Shown piece by piece: positions 1 through 8,667 of a DNA stretch of 64,000 bases. Both the position numbers and the translations under genes were made by a program. Each line of letters opens with the position of its first letter. Position 1 is the stretch's first letter. The notes under the pieces were generated by a model. It was given only the letters and a program-made list of their open reading frames with translations, was not told the DNA's origin and searched no databases. Source of the DNA: Duganella levis (GTDB lineage Bacteria; Pseudomonadota; Gammaproteobacteria; Burkholderiales; Burkholderiaceae_D); the NCBI RefSeq assembly GCF_009857605.1, contig NZ_WWCT01000007.1:124001-188000 (forward strand), read 5' to 3'.

Positions 1-1303
1 CGTTGATGTGATACTGCGCGGTGCCGGCCGGGAAATAAGCCGAGCATTCCTCGCCGGCGATGGTGCGCCACGGGTACAGCGCACCTTTGTCATGCGACAT
101 CTGGCGCGCGCGCTCACGCGCTTTCGGCAGGCCGGCGTAGCGGTACTCCAGCAGCTTGCGCGCAATCTCCGGCTTGGAATACAGGAAGAACGGGAAGATG
201 TAGATTTCCGTGTCCCAGAAATAGTGGCCTTCGTAGCCTTCGCCCGTCACGCCCTTGGCGGAGATATTGGTCCTGCCGTCGCGGCCCACCGATTGCAGCA
301 GGTGGAACTGGTTGAAGTGCATGCCTTGCTGGAGCGCGTCGTCGCCGGCGATCTGCACGTCGGCCTGCTGCCAGAAATCGGCCAGGTACTGCTCCTGCGC
401 CAGGCGCAGCGCGTCGAAGCCTGCGGCGGCGGCGCTGGACAGCGTGTCCTTGCTGCGCCACATCAGCTCTTTGGCATCGTAGTCGCGCGACGAGTAGTAG
501 CTGCCGTACTTGGTCAGCGTGACCGGCTGGCCGGCGCGCGCCGCCAGCGTCCAGCTTTGCGTCAGGCGCTGGCCTTCCTGCGCGGTCACCGCCGGCAGGC
601 CGGCGCTCAGCACCGACTCGGTGGCGCTGATCAGCGTGAAGCCGCTGTTGTGGGTCTTCTGCACCAGCGCCGCGAAGCTGTCCGACTGTTCGCTGTCGAT
701 CATGTGCAGCGTCGGGCCGGAAATCGCCGAGCCCACACGCGGATCGTCGCCCGCTTCCAGGTTCTTCACCGCGCCATCCAGCGCCGACACCAGGCGCAGA
801 TTATCGATGTCGCTCAGCGGCGTCACTTCCAGTTCAATCGCAAACAGGTGCTTGTTCTCGAAGCTGACCATGCGGCGGCTGCGTACGCGCACACTGCGGC
901 CTTGCGGCGAAGTCCACTCCACCACGCGCGTCAGAAGGCCGGTGCGGAAGTCCAGCACCCGCTCATAGGTCTGCACGGAACCGGTCAGCAGGTTGAAACG
1001 CTCGCCGTCCAGCCACAGCTCGATGCCTTTCGCGTTCGGCACATTCAGCATGAACTGGTTGACCTTGGCCAGGCCGTAAGCCGCTTCCGGATAGACGATC
1101 GGCTCCGATTCGTAGAAGCCGTTCAGGTAAGTGCCATCCAGCGACGTGCCGGCCGGACCGCTGTAGCCCTCTTCGCCGGTGCCGCGCAGGCCGATATAGC
1201 CATTCCCCAGCGCGAACAGCGTCTCATCGAGGAAGTGGGAGTCGGTATCAAAGCTGGTCTCGCGGATGCACCAGGCTTCAAGAGGATAAGTGTGTTCTTG
1301 CAC
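1..1303 (-). CDS. Glycoside hydrolase family 65 disaccharide phosphorylase, N-terminal part (cut by window edge)
   Basis: The minus strand reads an open frame of about 434 codons that runs off the left edge. It starts at a GTG (1301-1303) preceded by AAGGAA. The N-terminus (VQEHTYPLEAW, then FALGNGYIGLRG) is the GH65 beta-sandwich domain. The block GEGYEGHYFWDTEIY near residue 375 begins the (alpha/alpha)6 barrel typical of maltose, kojibiose or trehalose phosphorylases. These cytoplasmic enzymes cleave alpha-glucosidic disaccharides with phosphate. The catalytic Glu and phosphate-binding residues lie beyond the edge, so the exact substrate is not readable. It follows the LacI gene in the same direction with 88 bp between them, and belongs with the TBDT at 2574 in a sugar-uptake locus. 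The family call is firm; the substrate is open. Confidence 0.9.
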   Translation of the reverse strand, partial: MQEHTYPLEAWCIRETSFDTDSHFLDETLFALGNGYIGLRGTGEEGYSGPAGTSLDGTYLNGFYESEPIVYPEAAYGLAKVNQFMLNVPNAKGIELWLDGERFNLLTGSVQTYERVLDFRTGLLTRVVEWTSPQGRSVRVRSRRMVSFENKHLFAIELEVTPLSDIDNLRLVSALDGAVKNLEAGDDPRVGSAISGPTLHMIDSEQSDSFAALVQKTHNSGFTLISATESVLSAGLPAVTAQEGQRLTQSWTLAARAGQPVTLTKYGSYYSSRDYDAKELMWRSKDTLSSAAAAGFDALRLAQEQYLADFWQQADVQIAGDDALQQGMHFNQFHLLQSVGRDGRTNISAKGVTGEGYEGHYFWDTEIYIFPFFLYSKPEIARKLLEYRYAGLPKARERARQMSHDKGALYPWRTIAGEECSAYFPAGTAQYHIN

Positions 1304-1324
1304 AGCGAATTCCTTAGAAAAGCG

Positions 1325-1342
1325 ATTCAAAGCGGTTTGAAT
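1325..1342. repeat. Short dyad between lacI-type gene and GH65 gene
   Basis: ATTCAAA (1325-1331) and TTTGAAT (1336-1342) form a perfect 7-bp inverted repeat around GCGG. It lies in the 88-bp gap, about 20 bp upstream of the GH65 start codon. It could be a weak hairpin or an operator; it does not resemble the ATCGAT operators at 2458-2496. Confidence 0.35.
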
Positions 1343-1391
1343 TTCAAAATACGCCGTTTTTTAAGGTTTTTTTGGCGATTTCGGGGAAAAA

Positions 1392-2387
1392 CTAGGTCTG
1401 GCGTACCATCAGCGTGGTCGGCAGCATTTCAGAAGCGACCGGCTGGCCTTCGATCAGGCCCAACATCTTCTTGGCCAACAATACGCCGCCATCGCGCAGA
1501 TACTGGTGCACGCTGGTCAGCGGCGGCACGAAACTGGCCGCGCCGGGCGTATCGTCGTAGCCGATGACGGAGACATTCTCCGGCACCCGCAAATTCTTCT
1601 CGGCCAGCGCGCGGATCGCGCCCATGGCCAGCAAGTCACTGGCGGCAAACACGCCGTCGAACGACGCGCCCTTCTTCTTCAGCAGCGCGGAAATGCTGTC
1701 GAAGCCTGCCTCGAAGGTGAACGCCTTCGGCCGGATAATGTGCACCATGGCCGCGCCGCCCATGGCGTCGATGAAGCCGGCGCAGCGTTCCTGCACCTCG
1801 GCGTGGTCGACGTCGCCCAGGAACACCAGCTTCTGCCGGCCCTGCGCGATGAAGCGCTCGGCCGCGCTGATGCCGCCCTTGCGGTTGTCCGAGCCGACCA
1901 CGATGTAGTCGCTGCCCGGCTGCGGCGCGCCCCACACCACCAGCGGCATGCCGGTCTGCTGCACCGTGCGCACCGCCTCGCCGTGCGAACCCTGGCCCAG
2001 CAGGATCAGGCCGTCGGCGCCCATCACCGGCGCCGTGTTCATCAGCTGCTTGGACGTTAAAACAACACTGTAGCCGGCCGTGGTCAGCTCCTGCGTAATG
2101 CCGCCCAACAGCTCCAGCGGATACGGGTCGGACATCGGCCGGCCACGCACCGGTGTCATTTCCACCACAACCGCCACCGAATAACTGCGGCCCATGCGCA
2201 GGTTGCGCGCACTGACGTTCAGGCGATAGCCCTGCTGCTCGGCCAGCGCGCGGATTTTCTCTCGCGTCTCGACCGTCACCAGCGGACTATCCCGCAACGC
2301 CCGCGAGACGGTGATCTTGGACACGCCGGCCAGCTTGGCCAGGTCTTCCATCGTCAGCGTGGTGGCTACAGTCTTCTTTGCGGGCAT
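1392..2387 (-). CDS. LacI/GalR-family sugar-responsive transcriptional regulator
   Basis: A 331-residue protein of normal LacI length. The N-terminal helix-turn-helix reads TMEDLAKLAGVSKITVSRAL at about residues 11-30, followed by the hinge helix and a periplasmic-binding-protein-like effector domain ending in LPTTLMVRQT. The frame is open 30 codons further upstream, but the ATG at 2387 (MPAKKTV) is chosen because the HTH then sits at the usual distance from the N-terminus. It is divergent from the TBDT at 2574, and two tandem operators lie in the gap. It therefore probably represses the TBDT, its own gene and the GH65 gene, with the GH65 substrate or product as inducer. The last point is inferred from context. 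Confidence 0.93.
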   Translation of the reverse strand: MPAKKTVATTLTMEDLAKLAGVSKITVSRALRDSPLVTVETREKIRALAEQQGYRLNVSARNLRMGRSYSVAVVVEMTPVRGRPMSDPYPLELLGGITQELTTAGYSVVLTSKQLMNTAPVMGADGLILLGQGSHGEAVRTVQQTGMPLVVWGAPQPGSDYIVVGSDNRKGGISAAERFIAQGRQKLVFLGDVDHAEVQERCAGFIDAMGGAAMVHIIRPKAFTFEAGFDSISALLKKKGASFDGVFAASDLLAMGAIRALAEKNLRVPENVSVIGYDDTPGAASFVPPLTSVHQYLRDGGVLLAKKMLGLIEGQPVASEMLPTTLMVRQT

Positions 2388-2457
2388 CGTTGTTTTTAGG
2401 TAAAAAAGCGGGAGTGCGGACGCATTATGACAGAAAAATTTCGTTTGTCGCGGAAAA

Positions 2458-2496
2458 TGACATCGATAACATTTCAATTGACATCGATAACATTTC
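2458..2496. promoter_or_regulatory. Two tandem LacI-type operators
   Basis: The 18-mer TGACATCGATAACATTTC occurs twice, at 2458-2475 and 2479-2496, with an exact 21-bp period (two helical turns). Each copy has an imperfect palindromic core TGnnATCGATnnCA with the central CG typical of LacI-family operators. The pair lies between the divergent LacI gene (start 2387) and the TBDT (start 2574), so it can control both. Confidence 0.75.
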
Positions 2497-2573
2497 TTGT
2501 TTCAATGGCTAAATCGGCGATGGCGGAACGCTGTCTCCGGAGACGAAACATCCTATAAGAAAGAAGAGACACG

Positions 2574-5036
2574 ATGAAAAACCCGTTCCTGCCATCGGCC
2601 ATCGCGGCCGCCGTCCTCATCCTGGTCAACCAGACCGCCCAGGCCCAGACTGCCGAAGCCACTGCCCCCGAGCCGTCCAAAGAAGTTTCCAAGGAAATCC
2701 AGCAAGTTGTCGTTACCGGCGTCGCCTCGGCGCGCGGCGTGCGCAAGGTCGACTCGGCCTTCTCCATCACCACCGCCAACGAAGAGCAGCTGAAACAGGC
2801 CGCCCCGAGCAGCACCGCCGACATCATGAAAATCGTGCCGGGTGTGTATGCCGAATCGACCGGTGGCCAGTCCGGCGCCAACATCGAGGTGCGCGGCTTC
2901 CCGTCCGGTTCCGATTCGCCGTTCGTGTCGGTGCAAATGATGGGCAACCCGATCTTCCCGCCGCCGACGCTGTCGTTCTTTGAAGGCTCGTCGGCCTTCC
3001 GCCTGGACGACACCGTCGAGCGCGTCGAAGTGCTGCGCGGCGGTCCGTCGACCATCTGGTCCAACGGCCAGCCGGGCGCCACCATGAACTTCATCCTCAA
3101 AGAAGGCAGCGACACGCCGGAAGGCACGGTGCGCTTCACCACCGGCACCGGCAGCCTGCGCCGCGTCGATATGTACTACGGCGGCAAGATCAGCGATGGC
3201 TGGTACGGCTCGGTCGGCGGATTCTACCGCAAGACCGACGGCGTGCGCGACGCCGGCTTCCCGGCCGACGATGGCCACCAGATCACCGCCACGCTGACCC
3301 GCAATCTCGACCAGGGCAAGCTGACCCTGTATGCGCGCAGCACCGACGACAAGAACGCCTTCTACACCGGCGTGCCACTGATCTCCAGCAACAACGGCCA
3401 CACCATCAGCGCCTTCCCCGGCTTCGATCCGCTGACCGGCACCCTGATGAGCGGCGAAATGCGCAACTTCACCATCGAAGCCGCGCCCGGCAAGACGCTG
3501 ACCAAGGACCTGGGCGACGGCCGTGGCCTGAAAGCCACCGTATTCGGCGCCAACTTCGACCAGAAGATCGGCGACTGGAGCGTATCGAACAAGTTCAACC
3601 GCTTTGATGGCGACCTCAACACCATCGCCATGTTCACCGGTAACAACCCGCTGTCGATGAGCGACTACATCAGCCAGGCGATTGCCTCGGCCAACAGCAA
3701 CCCGGCGGTAGTAGCGGCAGCCGGCGGCGTGGCGACCTCGGGCACGGCATCGTATGTGCACGGCGGCGCAGTGGCTGGCAACCAGCAGGTGGTGCAAGCC
3801 GGCCTGTGGGCGGTGGAGAAGCAACTGAAGTCGTTCACCGACGAACTGCATGTCAGCAAGGAACTCTTCAAAGGCAACACCCTGACCGTGGGCGGCTACT
3901 TTGCCGATTACTCGTCGCATGACGTCTGGTACCTGGGTAACAGCCACCTGATGACGGCGCAGTCGCAAGCCAGCCTGATCAATGTCACCCTGAACAACGG
4001 CGTGATCGTGTCGAAAAACGGCACCGACGGCCCGGTCAACTTTGCGCCGGTGGCCTCGTATGACGGCCGCAACACGGCTGGTTTCGTCTCGGACGAGTGG
4101 CAGATCAACGACAAGATCAAGGTCGATGCCGGCGTCCGCCACGAGCAGCAGAAGATCAGCGGCACCATCTCCAACCTGAGCTCGGGCGATACCGATGGCA
4201 ACGTGCTGACCGTGTACAACAACGGCACCTCGATGCCGAACGGTTCCAACACCTACCTGAGCCGCACCGACAGCGCCAACTCCTTCACGCTGGGCGGCAA
4301 TTACAAGCTGGCGGCCAACAGCTCGGTGTTCGTGCGCGCCAACCGCGGCCACACCTTCGTGTCGTTTGACGATATCCGTGGCGCCGGTACGCAAGCAGCC
4401 GCCAACGACCGCAGCGTGCTGCCGACGCCTAAAGTCAGCCAGTACGAAATCGGCTTCAAGACGGCAACGCAGCTGTACACCGCGTATATCAACGCCTTCC
4501 ACACCGATTTTGACGGTATCGCGTTCACCCAGATCCTCACCGACGGCACCGAGCTGCACCGCATCAGCGGCTCCAAAGGCAATGGCGTGGAATTTGAAGT
4601 GGCGGTGCGCCCGATTGAAAACCTGCAACTGTCGCTGACCGGCGATTACCAGAAGTCCGAGTACAAGGACAATCCGGACACCGCCGGCAAAGTCGTGCAG
4701 CGCCAGCCGAAGCTGCAATTCCGCTTCACGCCGACCTACCGCATTCCTTTCGGCGACGGCAACTCGGCCAAGCTGTACGCCACCTACACCTCGATCGGCG
4801 AGCGTTGGGCGGATCAGCTGAATACGCAATACCTGCCGTCCTACCGCACCATCGACGCTGGCGTGCTGTTCTCGCTGGGTGAAAAAATCGAAGTGCGCCT
4901 GGCTGGCACCAACCTCAACAACGAGCTGGGCCTGACTGAAGGCAACTCGCGCCTGACCACCGGCGGCAGCGGCCCGATCAACGCGCGTCCACTGTTCGGC
5001 CGCACCTGGGAAGCGTCGCTGCTGTACCGCTTCTGA
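2574..5036 (+). CDS. TonB-dependent outer membrane receptor, probable oligosaccharide uptake
   Basis: An 820-residue receptor. It has a Sec signal peptide (to about residue 24, ending AQAQ), a plug domain starting IQQVVVTGVASARG (TonB-box-like) with the conserved VERVEVLRGG and a following NGQPGATMNF segment, and a 22-strand barrel ending in an aromatic LLYRF. AAGAAGAGAC just before the ATG serves as ribosome site. It is the first gene of its transcript, divergent from the LacI gene and downstream of tandem LacI operators. Import of an alpha-glucoside or similar oligosaccharide for the GH65 enzyme is therefore the best guess. Such receptors also import siderophores; the substrate assignment is by context only. 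Confidence 0.93.
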   Translation: MKNPFLPSAIAAAVLILVNQTAQAQTAEATAPEPSKEVSKEIQQVVVTGVASARGVRKVDSAFSITTANEEQLKQAAPSSTADIMKIVPGVYAESTGGQSGANIEVRGFPSGSDSPFVSVQMMGNPIFPPPTLSFFEGSSAFRLDDTVERVEVLRGGPSTIWSNGQPGATMNFILKEGSDTPEGTVRFTTGTGSLRRVDMYYGGKISDGWYGSVGGFYRKTDGVRDAGFPADDGHQITATLTRNLDQGKLTLYARSTDDKNAFYTGVPLISSNNGHTISAFPGFDPLTGTLMSGEMRNFTIEAAPGKTLTKDLGDGRGLKATVFGANFDQKIGDWSVSNKFNRFDGDLNTIAMFTGNNPLSMSDYISQAIASANSNPAVVAAAGGVATSGTASYVHGGAVAGNQQVVQAGLWAVEKQLKSFTDELHVSKELFKGNTLTVGGYFADYSSHDVWYLGNSHLMTAQSQASLINVTLNNGVIVSKNGTDGPVNFAPVASYDGRNTAGFVSDEWQINDKIKVDAGVRHEQQKISGTISNLSSGDTDGNVLTVYNNGTSMPNGSNTYLSRTDSANSFTLGGNYKLAANSSVFVRANRGHTFVSFDDIRGAGTQAAANDRSVLPTPKVSQYEIGFKTATQLYTAYINAFHTDFDGIAFTQILTDGTELHRISGSKGNGVEFEVAVRPIENLQLSLTGDYQKSEYKDNPDTAGKVVQRQPKLQFRFTPTYRIPFGDGNSAKLYATYTSIGERWADQLNTQYLPSYRTIDAGVLFSLGEKIEVRLAGTNLNNELGLTEGNSRLTTGGSGPINARPLFGRTWEASLLYRF

Positions 5037-5055
5037 TCAGGTAATGTCCCTCTTC

Positions 5056-5090
5056 AGGCAAGGCGCTGTTGGCCTTGCCTTTTTTATTTT
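5056..5090 (+). terminator. Rho-independent terminator of the TBDT gene
   Basis: AGGCAAGGC (5056-5064) pairs with GCCTTGCCT (5072-5080) and is followed directly by a run of six T residues, 20 bp after the TBDT stop codon. Confidence 0.9.
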
Positions 5091-5143
5091 CATGGTCTAA
5101 TCTACAAGAAACGTGTCCGTATTCTGCATAAGCGAAAAGAAAC

Positions 5144-5482
5144 GTGGCCTCACTGTCCTCCATCAACGCGCTGCAAGCATCGGTTGTCCAGGCTGAAAGG
5201 CAGGTACAGCGCGATCAGGTGCGCGTGAGCGAAGACGCCGACCGGCTGGATGCCAGCCGCGATCAACTCAATAAGGACAAGCAGACGCTGTCCGACAATC
5301 AACGGGACAGCAATCAGGCTACGCAAGCAACGCAAAAGCCGCTGCCCACCGTCAATCTCACCAGCGCCATCGAAAATCCACCGCGTGCCGAACAGCAGCT
5401 GCCGGCGGATCTGGTCGCACCCAAGCCTCAGGTCAATACGCTGGGGCAGACCATCGGCAAGTTCATCAACGTTACCGCCTGA
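5144..5482 (+). CDS. Small coiled-coil hypothetical protein
   Basis: A 112-residue protein from a GTG start (5144-5146), with AAAAGAAA upstream as a weak ribosome site. Residues 10-65 are rich in Gln, Asp, Arg and Asn with heptad-like spacing (VQAERQVQRDQVRVSEDADRL and on), suggesting one long coiled coil. A proline-rich middle and a short tail (TIGKFINVTA) follow. No signal peptide or membrane segment is visible. It ends immediately before the converging gene at 5483. I do not recognise the family. It may be a cytoplasmic structural or flagellar-associated protein, but nothing here proves that. Confidence 0.65.
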   Translation: MASLSSINALQASVVQAERQVQRDQVRVSEDADRLDASRDQLNKDKQTLSDNQRDSNQATQATQKPLPTVNLTSAIENPPRAEQQLPADLVAPKPQVNTLGQTIGKFINVTA

Positions 5483-6547
5483 TCAGGCGCGCGCAGCCTC
5501 GAGCGCGGCTTCCTGCTGCGCCAGCGGTTCCCACCATTTGACCTCGGCATGCGGCTGCTGGATATCCATCGCCTGGCCGATTTCCGGCGTGGCGATCGGC
5601 AGACGGCGCTCTTCGGCCAGCTGGGTGATGCGGTCGAACGGATCGTGCCACGCGTGCAGCGACAGATCGAAGGTGCCGTTATGAATCGGCAGCAGCACCT
5701 TACCCTGCAAATCGATGTGCGCTTGCAAGGATTCCTCCGGCTGCATGTGCACGTCCGGCCATTGCGGATCGTAGGCGCCGGTTTCCACCATGGTCAGGTC
5801 GAACGGGCCGTAGCGGCGGCCGATTTCTTTAAAACCGTCGAAATAGCCGCTATCGCCGCTGAAAAAGATTCGAACATCGCGGTCTTCAATCACAAAAGAT
5901 GCCCACAAAGTCTTGTTGCGGTCGCCCAGACCACGGCCGGAGAAATGCTGGGCCGGCGTCGCCACCAGCTTCAGGCCGGCGACGTAAGTGCTCTGCCACC
6001 AGCTCAGCTGCTGCACCTTCTTGGCCGGAATGCCCCACGAGATCAAACGGTCGCCCACGCCCAGCGTGGTGATGAAATGCTCGGTCTTGCCGGCCAGCTT
6101 TTTCACCGCTGCATAGTCCAGATGGTCGTAATGGTCATGCGACAGGATCACGCCCTTGATTGGCGGCAGGTCGTCGATGCTGATCGGCGGCTGGTGGAAG
6201 CGCTGCGGCCCGGCCCACTGCACCGGTGACGCGCGCTCGGAAAACACCGGGTCGGTCAGCCAGAAATTGCCATTGAGCTTGAGCAGCACCGTCGAGTGAC
6301 CGAGACGGAACAGGCTGCGATCCGGAGCAGCCAATAATTGCTGCTGCGTGATCGCGTGAACGGGAATCGGGAGTGTGGGCACCGTGTCTTTCGGCTTGTC
6401 GAAAGCAAAGCGCAGCATGATGCCCAGCGTCTTGAGGAAGCCCATCTTGTGCATCTTGACCGGATTGCGGAAACGGCCGTTGCGCGCGCGCGGCGCACTC
6501 GGCACGGACAGGTTGTCCAGGCTATCTGCGGTCGATGGAAAAGTCAT
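5483..6547 (-). CDS. Metallo-beta-lactamase-fold hydrolase (UlaG / NAPE-PLD-like)
   Basis: A 354-residue protein starting at the ATG 6545-6547 behind AGGAGT; the ten-codon in-frame extension lacks such a site. The zinc-binding signature is LSHDHYDHLD (HxHxDH), with later metal ligands in PAQHFSGRG, FFSGDSGYFDG and PIHNGTFDL. This pattern and the phrase GHSTVLLKL fit the L-ascorbate-6-phosphate lactonase (UlaG)/N-acyl-phosphatidylethanolamine phospholipase D branch. The natural substrate cannot be told from sequence. An N-terminal hydrophobic stretch (MGFLKTLGIMLRF) could associate with the membrane. It is divergent from the TetR gene at 6634, and the shared promoter carries a palindromic operator, so TetR probably represses it. 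Confidence 0.88.
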   Translation of the reverse strand: MTFPSTADSLDNLSVPSAPRARNGRFRNPVKMHKMGFLKTLGIMLRFAFDKPKDTVPTLPIPVHAITQQQLLAAPDRSLFRLGHSTVLLKLNGNFWLTDPVFSERASPVQWAGPQRFHQPPISIDDLPPIKGVILSHDHYDHLDYAAVKKLAGKTEHFITTLGVGDRLISWGIPAKKVQQLSWWQSTYVAGLKLVATPAQHFSGRGLGDRNKTLWASFVIEDRDVRIFFSGDSGYFDGFKEIGRRYGPFDLTMVETGAYDPQWPDVHMQPEESLQAHIDLQGKVLLPIHNGTFDLSLHAWHDPFDRITQLAEERRLPIATPEIGQAMDIQQPHAEVKWWEPLAQQEAALEAARA

Positions 6548-6575
6548 GATGGCACTCCTGCGAATTAAAATGTAC

Positions 6576-6623
6576 ACTACACAGTGTAGTTCCGATTTTT
6601 TGAAAAGTAAACTAGCCGGTGTA
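6576..6623. promoter_or_regulatory. TetR operator pair
   Basis: ACTACAC-A-GTGTAGT (6576-6590) is a perfect 15-bp palindrome. A second, partial copy ACTAgccgGTGTA (6611-6623) keeps the outer bases of the first. Both lie in the 86-bp gap between the divergent hydrolase and TetR genes, where autoregulating TetR proteins usually bind. Confidence 0.7.
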
Positions 6624-6633
6624 AAATAAAGCC

Positions 6634-7239
6634 ATGAACGCGCCCCTCAAATTAACCGACCGCAAACGCCAGGCGATTGTCGATGCCGCTATCGGCGAGT
6701 TCCGCTCGACCGGCTTCGAATCCACTAGCATGGACAAGATCGCAGCCTCGGCCGGGGTCTCCAAGCGCACCGTTTACAACCACTTCCCCAGTAAAGACGA
6801 ACTGTTCGCGCAAATATTGCATGAGTTATGGACCAGTATTGCGTCGATGCCGCCACCGCCCTACGACCCGGCAAAGCCGCTGCGCGCGCAATTACTGGAT
6901 TTGCTGAGCAAAAAGATGGCGGGGCTGCAAGATGGCTATTTCCTCGACTTGGCGCGGGTGGCGATAGCCGAAGCCATCCACTCGCCCGAGCGGGCGCAGG
7001 AAATGGTGGCGCGGCTGAGTGTGAAGGAAGAAGCGGTCACCACCTGGCTGCGCGCTGCGCAGGCCGACGGCAAGCTGACCCGCGCCGATCCGGTGCTGGC
7101 CTCGCAAATGTTGCAGGGGAATTTAAAAACCTTCGCCTTCTGGCCGCAAGTCACGCTGAACCAGCCGCCATTGGACGAGAAAACACAGCGCCAGGTGGTC
7201 GAAACCACCGTCGAGATGTTCCTGGCTTATGCTGGCTGA
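6634..7239 (+). CDS. TetR/AcrR-family transcriptional repressor
   Basis: A 201-residue protein. The N-terminal HTH is textbook TetR: RQAIVDAAIGEFRSTGFEST, then MDKIAASAGVSKRTVYNHF at about residues 30-50. The all-alpha C-terminal ligand domain (from LHELWTSI) resembles the AefR-like subgroup. The ATG at 6634 lies 11 bp after the second operator half. It shares a promoter region with the divergent metallo-hydrolase, which is its most likely target besides itself. The ligand is unknown. Confidence 0.93.
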   Translation: MNAPLKLTDRKRQAIVDAAIGEFRSTGFESTSMDKIAASAGVSKRTVYNHFPSKDELFAQILHELWTSIASMPPPPYDPAKPLRAQLLDLLSKKMAGLQDGYFLDLARVAIAEAIHSPERAQEMVARLSVKEEAVTTWLRAAQADGKLTRADPVLASQMLQGNLKTFAFWPQVTLNQPPLDEKTQRQVVETTVEMFLAYAG

Positions 7240-7242
7240 AGA

Positions 7243-8334
7243 CTAGGCGAACGCCACTGAATAAATCGGCGGCAGATGGGTAGAGATTGTCTGCCACTGC
7301 CCGCCGCCATCTTCCGACACCCAGGCGCCGCCGGTGGTCGAACCCATCAGCAAAATCTGGCCGTCGTCGCTGACCGCCAGCCCATGCCGGTACACCAGGT
7401 CATAGCAATGCTCATGCGGCAAGCCGCCGCGCCAGGCGGTGAAATGCCGGCCGCCGTCGGTGGTGCGCGTGACTGCCAGCGAACCGTGCGGCGGAATCCG
7501 CTTGCTGTCCGCCTCGGCCGGCACAAACCACGCCGTCTCGCCATCGCGCGGATGCACGGCGGTGACGAAACCGAAATTCGACACCGGCGCCGCCGGCTTC
7601 ACCTCGGTCCACAGCGCGCCATTGTCGACGCTGCGCCAGATGCCATTGTGATGCTGGCACCACAGCTTGTCCGGCTCGCCCGCGCAGCGCACGATGCGGT
7701 GCGGGTCCTGGATCGCCTGCGACTCCTGCAACTCGGGCGGCATATAGCTGGCCACCATGCCCCTGGCGCGCAGCGACCAGCTGGCGCCGCCATCCTCGGT
7801 CAGCCAGGCACCGCCGCAGGACACGCCCACCAGCACCCACTGGCTATCGCGCGGATCGACGCAGATGCTGTGGATGCCCGGCACATCGTAGCCGCCGCCC
7901 ATCCACTGCGCGCGCTCCGGCACGTTCCACAAGCCGTCTACCAACTGCCAGCTGTCGCCGCGATCCTCCGAGCGGAACAGGCCGCCCGGCAAGGTACCGG
8001 CCCACAGCACGCCCGGCTGGTCCGGACCGCCCGCCGCCAGCGACCAGATCATGCGCACCTTCCACTCGACCGGATCGCTGCTGCCGGCCGGCTTTTCCGG
8101 AAACGCCGGCGCCGCCACCTCAACCCAGTCGGCGCTGCCGGCATCGCGCCGGTGCAGCTTGGCGCCGAAGTGGCCCAGGTGCAGCGCCGCGTACAGCGTG
8201 CCGTCGCGCCGGTCCGGCAGCACGATCGATACCGGATCGCCGAGAAAATGCTGCCGGTCCAGCCGCCACGCCTCGTGCGTGCGGTAGGCTTCAAACAGGC
8301 CCTTGCGGGTGGCGATGTAGGCACGGTCGGACAT
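7243..8334 (-). CDS. BNR/sialidase-like beta-propeller protein
   Basis: A 363-residue protein with repeated Asp-box (BNR) motifs: SEDRGDSWQL, TEDGGASWSL, SVDNGALWTE, TTDGGRHFTA and SEDGGGQWQT. These mark the blades of a six- or seven-bladed propeller. It starts MSDRAYIATRKGLFEAYR with no signal peptide, so it is predicted to be cytoplasmic, unlike secreted sialidases. Catalytic sialidase residues (the RIP motif) are not evident, so a binding or sensing role is as likely as hydrolysis. It begins 2 bp after the stop of the MoaD-like gene (TGA-CC-ATG), so the two are translationally coupled and probably act together. Confidence 0.85.
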   Translation of the reverse strand: MSDRAYIATRKGLFEAYRTHEAWRLDRQHFLGDPVSIVLPDRRDGTLYAALHLGHFGAKLHRRDAGSADWVEVAAPAFPEKPAGSSDPVEWKVRMIWSLAAGGPDQPGVLWAGTLPGGLFRSEDRGDSWQLVDGLWNVPERAQWMGGGYDVPGIHSICVDPRDSQWVLVGVSCGGAWLTEDGGASWSLRARGMVASYMPPELQESQAIQDPHRIVRCAGEPDKLWCQHHNGIWRSVDNGALWTEVKPAAPVSNFGFVTAVHPRDGETAWFVPAEADSKRIPPHGSLAVTRTTDGGRHFTAWRGGLPHEHCYDLVYRHGLAVSDDGQILLMGSTTGGAWVSEDGGGQWQTISTHLPPIYSVAFA

Positions 8335-8336
8335 GG

Positions 8337-8606
8337 TCAGCCTCCTGACAAAGCTTGCAGAATATAGACTTGGGATTGTGGCGCCAGCGCATCATCCAGC
8401 CGGCGGGAATCGCGGGCGCGCTGGCCGTCAATGAAGATCACCACGTTCTCGCGCAGGTGTCCCTGCTCGTCGAGCACGTAGCCGCGCAGCCGTGGGTGGT
8501 CGGCAAAGCAAGCGTCCAGGGCGCTGCGAAGATCGGCCGCATCGGTCTCCACCTGCGGCACGGTCATGAAGCGCCCTAATTGTTGTGTAAAGATGAGATG
8601 CGCCAT
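8337..8606 (-). CDS. MoaD/ThiS-family ubiquitin-like sulfur-carrier protein
   Basis: An 89-residue protein starting at the ATG 8604-8606. It has a beta-grasp pattern (MAHLIFTQQLGRF, RENVVIFIDGQRARD, VYILQALSGG) and ends exactly in the diglycine that MoaD/ThiS proteins use for C-terminal adenylation and thiocarboxylation. The frame stays open far upstream, but the upstream part is serine-rich antisense sequence and is rejected. No MoaE, MoeB, ThiF or cysteine-desulfurase gene is near. Its only partner is the BNR protein, 2 bp downstream. It diverges from the small gene at 8668. Confidence 0.85.
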   Translation of the reverse strand: MAHLIFTQQLGRFMTVPQVETDAADLRSALDACFADHPRLRGYVLDEQGHLRENVVIFIDGQRARDSRRLDDALAPQSQVYILQALSGG

Positions 8607-8667
8607 GCGCACTGATTCTATGCCGATTGGCGCTAAAATGAAATTGCCGCAACCAATGGAGTCCTGC

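Noticed and set aside
2553..4829. A minus-strand frame of about 758 codons
   Set aside because: It is antisense to the TonB receptor, whose plug and barrel motifs are clear.
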